The translations under genes and the position numbers were made by a program. A stretch of 64,000 nt of DNA from Acheta domesticus (taxonomy: Eukaryota > Arthropoda > Insecta > Orthoptera > Gryllidae): NCBI GenBank assembly GCA_031308135.1, contig JAHLJT010008756.1, positions 63,580,232 through 63,644,231 of the forward strand, given 5' to 3'. Each line of letters opens with the position of its first letter. The stretch's first letter is position 1. This document shows, piece after piece, positions 57,881 through 64,000 of this stretch. Under the pieces are notes generated by a model, which was not told the DNA's origin, ran no database searches, and saw only the letters and a program-made list of their open reading frames with translations.

Positions 57881-60800
57881 GGTTAGTTAGTGCTTTTGCG
57901 AATGGGCGATTGATTGGGTGTCATCAATTTTGTAGCTCACCACCCGCCTTAGCGCAGAGGTACACGAGGTACCGACACTGCTGGCAAAATATTTGTAGAG
58001 CTGCAGGAAACGCAATCGTGCACGGATTTCAAATTGGAGCGTGCACCCTATACTTTTATTCCTTCTTATTCGTTAGGGGAATCGCCTGGTGTCTATGATG
58101 CACATATACTTGACAAAAGGTGTTCTTATCTTCTGTAATTATGCAGAAATGTTCAAATACATGATGCAGTCACTATTGAACAATGCGAAATCACAATCTT
58201 CCTGCGCTTCTCTTGTATTTCAATTTTCCGTCAATGAAGTATTGAAAATAGAATTTTTCCAGCGGTGTGAATGAACAAGACATTCTTGTAGGTACTGGAA
58301 TTCTCATTTATGATTGTTTTAATTTAGTTTGTTTAGGTGAATATTTAATGTATTTATGATAATTTTAGATGTACTATTCTATTGCAGTATCCTCCGCGAC
58401 GCCGCAAATGATTGTGACAATATTTTTGCTAATACAGGATAAAGTTGGACAAAGCAAATACTGAAGAACATCCAACAAATTTTAACTCAGTTTTATGAGA
58501 CAATTATGAAATGACGAATTATTATTTAAACGATCCACAAGACGTTATGCTTTATTTTGCTTTCTAGGGCACAGTTTCAAGGTATAATCAACTACTTGTA
58601 CGGGATTCGAACCCACTACGCAGAGTGATTGCGTCGATTCAAGTATTATTTTCCAGTAGGTCGTGATCTCTTCTGTCTAAACTTATCAATGAGCGAGATT
58701 TTTTGTGAAACCTTAAGAAACGTATTTCTGTGGCCACGGGGTAAAAGTTCTTAAGTCATTTTTGGCGAAATTGAGTTAAGTACTATAACTACCACTTAAA
58801 TATCTATATTTTATTTTAGTAAAACGACCGAATTGAAATGTTGCCTCCTTAACGAGAAAAAAGCATTGGGAAATAGCGTTGTGCGTAGGAAAAAGCGTTG
58901 GCTCAATAATCTAATCCTTGTTTTCTGCAAACTAAGATTTTTGACTTCAGAACTTTTATCTGGCTTAAGAACAGATTTGCTGTCGCTCCCTTTTCGAAAG
59001 GGATTCTGCGTGCGGGAGCGCTGCGGGGAGGCCAGCGAGGAGGGAGTGTGGGGGAGGCTCCAGGGAACGAGAGCTCTTGTGGTCACGACGGGGTGCCACC
59101 GCGGTCTGTCCTTCCCTCGAGCAGGGTTCGGCCTGGTCTTCGCGTTCGAATCATGCCGTAATACGAAGGTAAACGTATATTGAAGGAGTCAGAGTGACAT
59201 AGTAATAACCAGGGCTAGGATTTGTATTTAATTAGTGATCTTCCATTTCTGTAATTTTGTAAGCGAAAAGAAAAAAACAAACAAAGAATGTGCATATCCA
59301 GACATAATTCTGATCTGGATTCCCTTCCTAGTGCTTTCTTCCGTACGTATGTTAGTAAGCTCTCTGAACACGTTTGTGAATCATAAGGATCATAAAGGTT
59401 TTTTTCTCTCTTTTTAAGAGGGCGAATTTAAAGATATTTATTTTGGGTGAGTAAAATGAGTGCTATCATTAACCCTAAGTTACCGGTAAATTAACCCTAA
59501 TACCATGTTGTAAAATGAAACTAGTAGATTTTTACGTTAAATAAATTCCAATGTATATTCACTAAACAGCAATGTATTTAAAATTATAATGAGACTTAAA
59601 TACTGCAAATATTTCCAAAATGTATTGGGAAATTTCAGTTTTGAACAGTCCGGAATTTTTTTACCTACAGTCAAAATCCATAAAATATCTCTAATTCGTG
59701 AAAAGTTGTGAAAAATGTTACTCTTGTGGAAAATGGCATCGTAATTAGAACCAAAAGCATTTTATAAACAATAATAATGATTTAATACTGAAAATATGAT
59801 ACCTAAATGAAACCTACAAAAATTAAAGGTGAGCCAATCATCCCGAATAAGCCCCGAGCTGTTCTCTTCCCATGTAAATGCTAGGGTTAAGTTGCTTCGC
59901 CTTCTTTATTATAAAATGGCTCAGTTGTGATTTTATATTAACTGAGTATTACAGTTCAAATTCGGAAAATGTCTTAGCCAATGAAATTCGTGGAGGATAT
60001 GTAGGATGATATAATGGATTTTCCATGCATTTCCCTTAATCTCTCACCTTTTCAACTCATGCCGTGAATTCATTACAAATAAATATTTACTGCCAATTTA
60101 CCGTTTATCGCTCATCGTCATTTCCTTTTCACGGTGCTAACTTAGTATTATCGAAGCCAACTATACTATCGAAACTTCATTGCATAACTGCCCCTTTTAT
60201 TAGTTTCGCCTTGAATTAGAAAATGGAAATATAAAATATTCATAAATGTTAAGTGATGCATTTAGAAAAGACGCAATAAAGAATGAACATACCACTTAAA
60301 TGCAAACAGTAACAATCGGAATAAAATGTTTTCTGTGGCGTGTAAACTGTTCTTTGTTTTTTACCTTTCTATTCATCTTGTGTGCTGTAGTGATGAAAGC
60401 GGGCATTAACGTCTTGTTCCTCAAAAAAATCTTGTTATTCTTAATACGTTTTATATGGTCTTATGAGTGCACGCCAGTATTTCTATTTTCTTCTTTCTTC
60501 TTTAATTTATCATGAAGAAATGGTATATTAAATCGTTAAATTAAATAAAATTAAAATTTGAACTCGTTAATGATCTTATAAATATATTTTATGTAGATTC
60601 TGCTAAATATAAAATTGCGAATATTGATACATAAGAGTTAATTATTATTCTCTAATCAAAACATACTTTTACCTTTGGAGATTTTTTAATGACATAAGCA
60701 AATCTCCAGTGTAATAAACAAAAGTTGAAGCTACAACCACAATCGAAAGACGAAAGTTTAAGATGTGTATTTAGATGCACAGGCGTAAATTAGCATGCAA

Positions 60801-62339
60801 TGACTTCTATATGAGTAGATACATGTACTTAGGTTTTTAATGTTCTGCTTACTCGTTTCGAATACGAACTATACTTGAACGTTCCTTAAAACCATACAAT
60901 TTTGTTACCAGTTTTTTATCTTTATTCGAGTCCTCACGAAATTCTCATATGTGCACCTTCACAAATCTAGACTTCCATGAACCGAGACCCCATTTTATTT
61001 GCTCTAATTAAAAATGCAGAAAAAACTGCATTATCTTTAATCGTTTTCAAAGAGACACCACATTATGAGGATTTTTAATTTGCCTGTTACGGTTACTCTC
61101 GACAGCAATTTATCCGTGACTCCTACTTTTAAAAGAATATGAAAACAGGACCAATTTGGAGGGGACAACGACGCTCGGAAACGACCAAGTCATCGAGAAA
61201 ATTACTTCTACGTAACGAAACCCATGGATGTTCGCCTCGTACATTATTCCTGAGAAGTAAAATACGAGGGCGTAAAAGTTAGCTGCCATATGTCGCATCT
61301 AAACAGCAGTAAATCACAAAATTATCTGCTCGGTGCACTGCCACACAATGAAGTGAGGTTGCCGCCCGACGCAGCAAGTCGCGTCTAGAATGCGAAGTAT
61401 CGGCGTTTAATGTCTTCGACGCTCCCTGAACACAGGCGCAATCAAGGAACGAATTAAATCTGCCTTCGGTGATGCCTCAAGACGCAAACGTCAAACATCG
61501 GGAGAGTCATAAGATAAGTCGGTTTATTTACGATTCCAGGCGCTAAGTAACGATAGAACAGGCGCGTGAGTTGAAACTGTGGTGGTGGCTCTGGCTGTGA
61601 AGTTGCAGCATCGAAGGATGTCTGGCTGACATTGTCTTTAGGGAAGCAAAAAGTAATGGCGGGAAGTTTTAAGTGTAAGTGAATATTGCAGTGGAGAGAT
61701 ACTTGAGAGTCTCGGCGCCATTTTGGGGTGGGTTATAAGTCCGAAGTAGATGGTTTTTTGTTTGAGATTTGTCATAATCATAGGCTACTACAAGGAGAGA
61801 CAAATTTTGAGGTGGAATTCAAAAGGATTATTCTCTTAGAATCTCTCGACTGTGTGTCTTGTTTATACAAAAAAGTGTTTATTAAAAAATAATATTTTTA
61901 ATGTAGAGAATCGAGATAACTTGTTATATGTACACTATATTCAATGTTAATACAGATATCAAAGACAGAACCATATTCAAAGAAAAGTCGCTACACAAGG
62001 TTTTCTAGGATATTATCAGACTTTTAGTGCAACATCTGTATACTCGTATAGTCATTTTTATTTGGAAACAAAAAACCGTTACTCTGGGTATTGATACAAG
62101 AATGTAAAGAAAATACCACTGTGATAATTTTTATTATAACCACGATATGTGCGGTTTGTTAGATGCCCATTATATCACATTGTGATGATAAATTTATTAC
62201 TAACAAAACAAAGAAGTATTTTGAACCTCAGTTCTTTGTTATCGCTTGTCAAGAAGGCCACTAGGTAATGCTGAAAATTTCAAACGGCAGTAAAAATGTA
62301 TTCTTAGTGTCATTACATTTTTGAGTTAACAGCCATTCT
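57881..62339 (+). other. Intron-like sequence
   Basis: No exon recognised. Points of note: a reverse B-box-like GGATTCGAACCC near 58607, a GC-rich ~150-bp patch at 58980-59140, and a non-repetitive, GC-balanced 61320-61640 stretch containing AGATAAG (61512), a GATA-factor-type site. Confidence 0.4.
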
Positions 62340-62898
62340 GCTCTCTTTATTTATAAAGCCATTTTACGTCCGTTACTCACGTACGCTTGTCCAGTTTGGG
62401 TAACGCTGCTCCCACCACAATTAACAAAATTAAAATATTCCAAAATAAGGTCCTTAGAATTGCAGTTAACGCCCCTTGGTATATAAGCAATGCAAATCTC
62501 CACAAAGACCCAGCCATAGAACCCGTTTTAACAAATAGTACTAAACTTTCTCATATATTCTTCCAAAATCTACCCTCAATTACGGGTGCATCTCACTTCA
62601 GTCCAGGTAAAAAGCATCCCATTGAACTTCGTCTACGAAACCGACTCCCCTTTCACATCTTCCTCCGTAATCTGGCTAATATAAGATAATGAAGTAAATA
62701 CTCCTCCCAATACCAGTCAACAATACGTATTCCTCCATTCAAATACTCGTACTGAACCATTACAATGTTACAGGGGGGTCGCCGTAGCTACCCCCTTCGT
62801 ATATTTTTCGTCTGAAAATGCCCCCTCCTAACAACTGAAAAGCCGTATGGCTGAGCGTTGTATAATCACCTCATTCAGCAATAAAATTAAAAAAAGCA
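62340..62898 (+). mobile_element. Jockey-type LINE 3' end relic
   Basis: + strand frames give YKAILRPLLTYACPVW, then (after a shift) KIFQNKVLRIAVNAPWYI and NANLHKDPAIEPV, then IELRLRNRLP. These are the usual order of C-terminal motifs in jockey-clade reverse transcriptases. A 3' UTR of about 200 bp ends with AATAAAATTAAAAAAA at 62881-62896. One frameshift at least. It differs from the younger family at 30632-30996 and is probably the same family as 17380-19840. Confidence 0.85.
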
Positions 62899-63580
62899 TT
62901 GGCAAGTCACTATCATTGCAAGAAAACCTTTATCGGATTAATGAGTGAGAGAATTTATCGGATGGATGGGTGAACAAAACTATACGTGTTTTATCAATTT
63001 CATAATATTAAAAATATCGCTGTCTTCCAAGGAGGTGATCTTCATTTTTGTAACATTGTAAAGGTCTGAAAAAAGTATCAACATGATATTTCCTCATTTT
63101 TATTATTTGTTTCCACTTATATTTTTATTATTATACAATTGGCTATCCATAACTGAAAAAACTACTGTTTAGTGGAATTTAACGTTAACATTTGAATATC
63201 TTGTCTCAACCGAGATACACGACAGTAAATGTAATCGTACTACCTGTCGCATTTTATAGGAACGGAAAAAAAGTAAAATAAAATTTTACGAGCAAAACTT
63301 CCTCCGAAATAAAATCGAATTAAGTTGACATTTTAATACAATCCCTTATCTTAAAGGATTAGTAAATGTCACTCGTAATGCCTCATTTCGCGAAAAGAAG
63401 GTACCCGCAACCACACAACCCGATAACTTGTACCCGATCCCCATGCAACAAATTATTTATACCCCACGTCGCCTCATATCTAATACTATTAAGTAGGCCG
63501 GTAATAATGTAGATTACGAATGTTCACGGGAACGTTTACGAGAACGCGAAAACCTCGAAAAGACTGCCGCGTAAAACATC
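62899..63580. other. AT-rich non-coding stretch
   Basis: Nothing recognised. Confidence 0.4.
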
Positions 63581-63860
63581 AAAGCAAACCGCATCTCCCA
63601 CTTAATCGGCTTTCCGTCAGCCGGAAACGAAGTGCCCGCCGACACCCAACAGACCTCGGGCCGCACGAGACAGACCGCGAGGCAAAACGCAGCCAGGTAC
63701 CGATCACAGACACCGACGCCGTGCAGGCAACGTGCAGGTTTCGCACCTGCCGTGCCGCCGGGCGTCGCGGCGTCGGCGGCGGCGTCGGTAGCGTCGGTGT
63801 GGGCTCCCGGCAGGTGCACGACACCGCCCCGCCGGCCTCCACAAGTACCCCGACTCAACC
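63581..63860. promoter_or_regulatory. GC-rich patch near the right edge
   Basis: CpG-rich with GCGTCGGCGGCGGCGTCGG-type runs. Overlapping ORFs of 82-126 codons on both strands show the Ala/Arg/Pro bias of GC-rich DNA. An exon cannot be excluded, because the patch lies near the window edge. Confidence 0.3.
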
Positions 63861-64000
63861 TCCAACGCGCTTTCAGCAAGCTGTTCAAACACACGGTAGT
63901 CGTGGAAGAAGGAAGGACTCTGTGCCGTCGGCCAAACTCTTCTCAGATGCAATCGACTCTCCTACACCTGTGAGAGTCGCTGGCCTACCGTTTCTTACGC

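Noticed and set aside
58597..58640. Possible tRNA gene on the minus strand (GGTTCGAATCCC)
   Set aside because: Only a B-box-like segment; no matching A box or acceptor stem found.
59461..59500. Telomere-like TAACCCTA words
   Set aside because: Only two isolated AACCCTAA-type words, and the insect telomere repeat is TTAGG; chance occurrence.
62387..62689. 100-codon ORF as a host gene
   Set aside because: Its motifs (NKVLRIAVNAPWYI, NANLHKD) identify it as a LINE C-terminus.
1..64000. CRISPR array, operons, bacterial defence systems
   Set aside because: The only direct repeats are SINEs, MITEs, tandem duplications and micro/minisatellites; gene structure is eukaryotic.

Overview
This window looks like insect nuclear DNA. 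It is AT-rich and dominated by introns, intergenic sequence and decayed transposable elements (non-LTR retrotransposons, a mauritiana-type mariner, tRNA-derived SINEs, MITEs, one Ty3/gypsy tail), with a few sharply bounded CpG-rich islands. Nothing is organised like a bacterial genome: there are no operons and no convincing ORF longer than about 130 codons outside GC-rich simple sequence. The transposon load and long introns suggest a large-genome, perhaps hemimetabolous, insect; the species cannot be fixed from the sequence.

Host genes. (1) A CpG-rich domain at about 43.5-48.4 kb ends in a convincing first coding exon (48231-48408, + strand) with a perfect Kozak start, an eh1-type Groucho-binding motif (FSIAAIM), a ten-alanine tract and a GTAATT splice donor. 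From memory of the family it best matches the N-terminus of insect midline/H15 (Tbx20 class T-box factors). No T-box exon is visible, so 48.4-64 kb is read as the first part of a long intron. (2) A second CpG island (about 5.2-5.75 kb, + strand) ends in a short coding start (MDYRQFE) and a perfect GTAAGT donor in phase 1. A phase-compatible candidate exon at 35073-35233 encodes about 52 residues resembling a death-effector-domain fold, then a stop. Joining the two is a hypothesis only.

Transposon landscape. A tRNA-derived SINE family (called S1 here; about 520 bp; A and B boxes, long body, tail ending near CCCGGAAACACGAATCA) has about a dozen copies or fragments between 0.5 and 32.8 kb. Several are nested: S1 into S1 twice, and one S1 split by both a Ty3/gypsy 3' end and a hAT-like MITE. 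Exact target-site duplications fix boundaries at 29718-30235 (S1), 30632-30996 (5'-truncated jockey-type LINE), 32204-32510 (hAT-like MITE) and 14721-14956 (MITE of unknown class). A mariner (18819-19671) sits inside the reverse transcriptase of a jockey-type relic. At 11.8-12.03 kb a truncated LINE is joined to a perfect 74-bp palindrome built partly from its own flank.

Layout: 0-2.4 kb SINE cluster; 4.5-5.07 kb 277-bp tandem duplication; 5.2-5.75 kb CpG island and exon 1; 9.3 and 13.9-15.3 kb dispersed repeat D1; 11.8-20 kb LINE and mariner relics; 21.6-32.8 kb SINE-rich zone with nested insertions; 35.1 kb candidate exon; 35.9-37.4 and 42.5 kb MITE family M1; 40.7 kb Tigger-like MITE; 43.5-48.4 kb midline/H15 promoter, leader and exon 1; 56.2-57.9 kb D2 repeats, a GC-rich patch and a 20-bp minisatellite; 62.3-62.9 kb LINE 3' end; 63.6-63.9 kb a final GC-rich patch.
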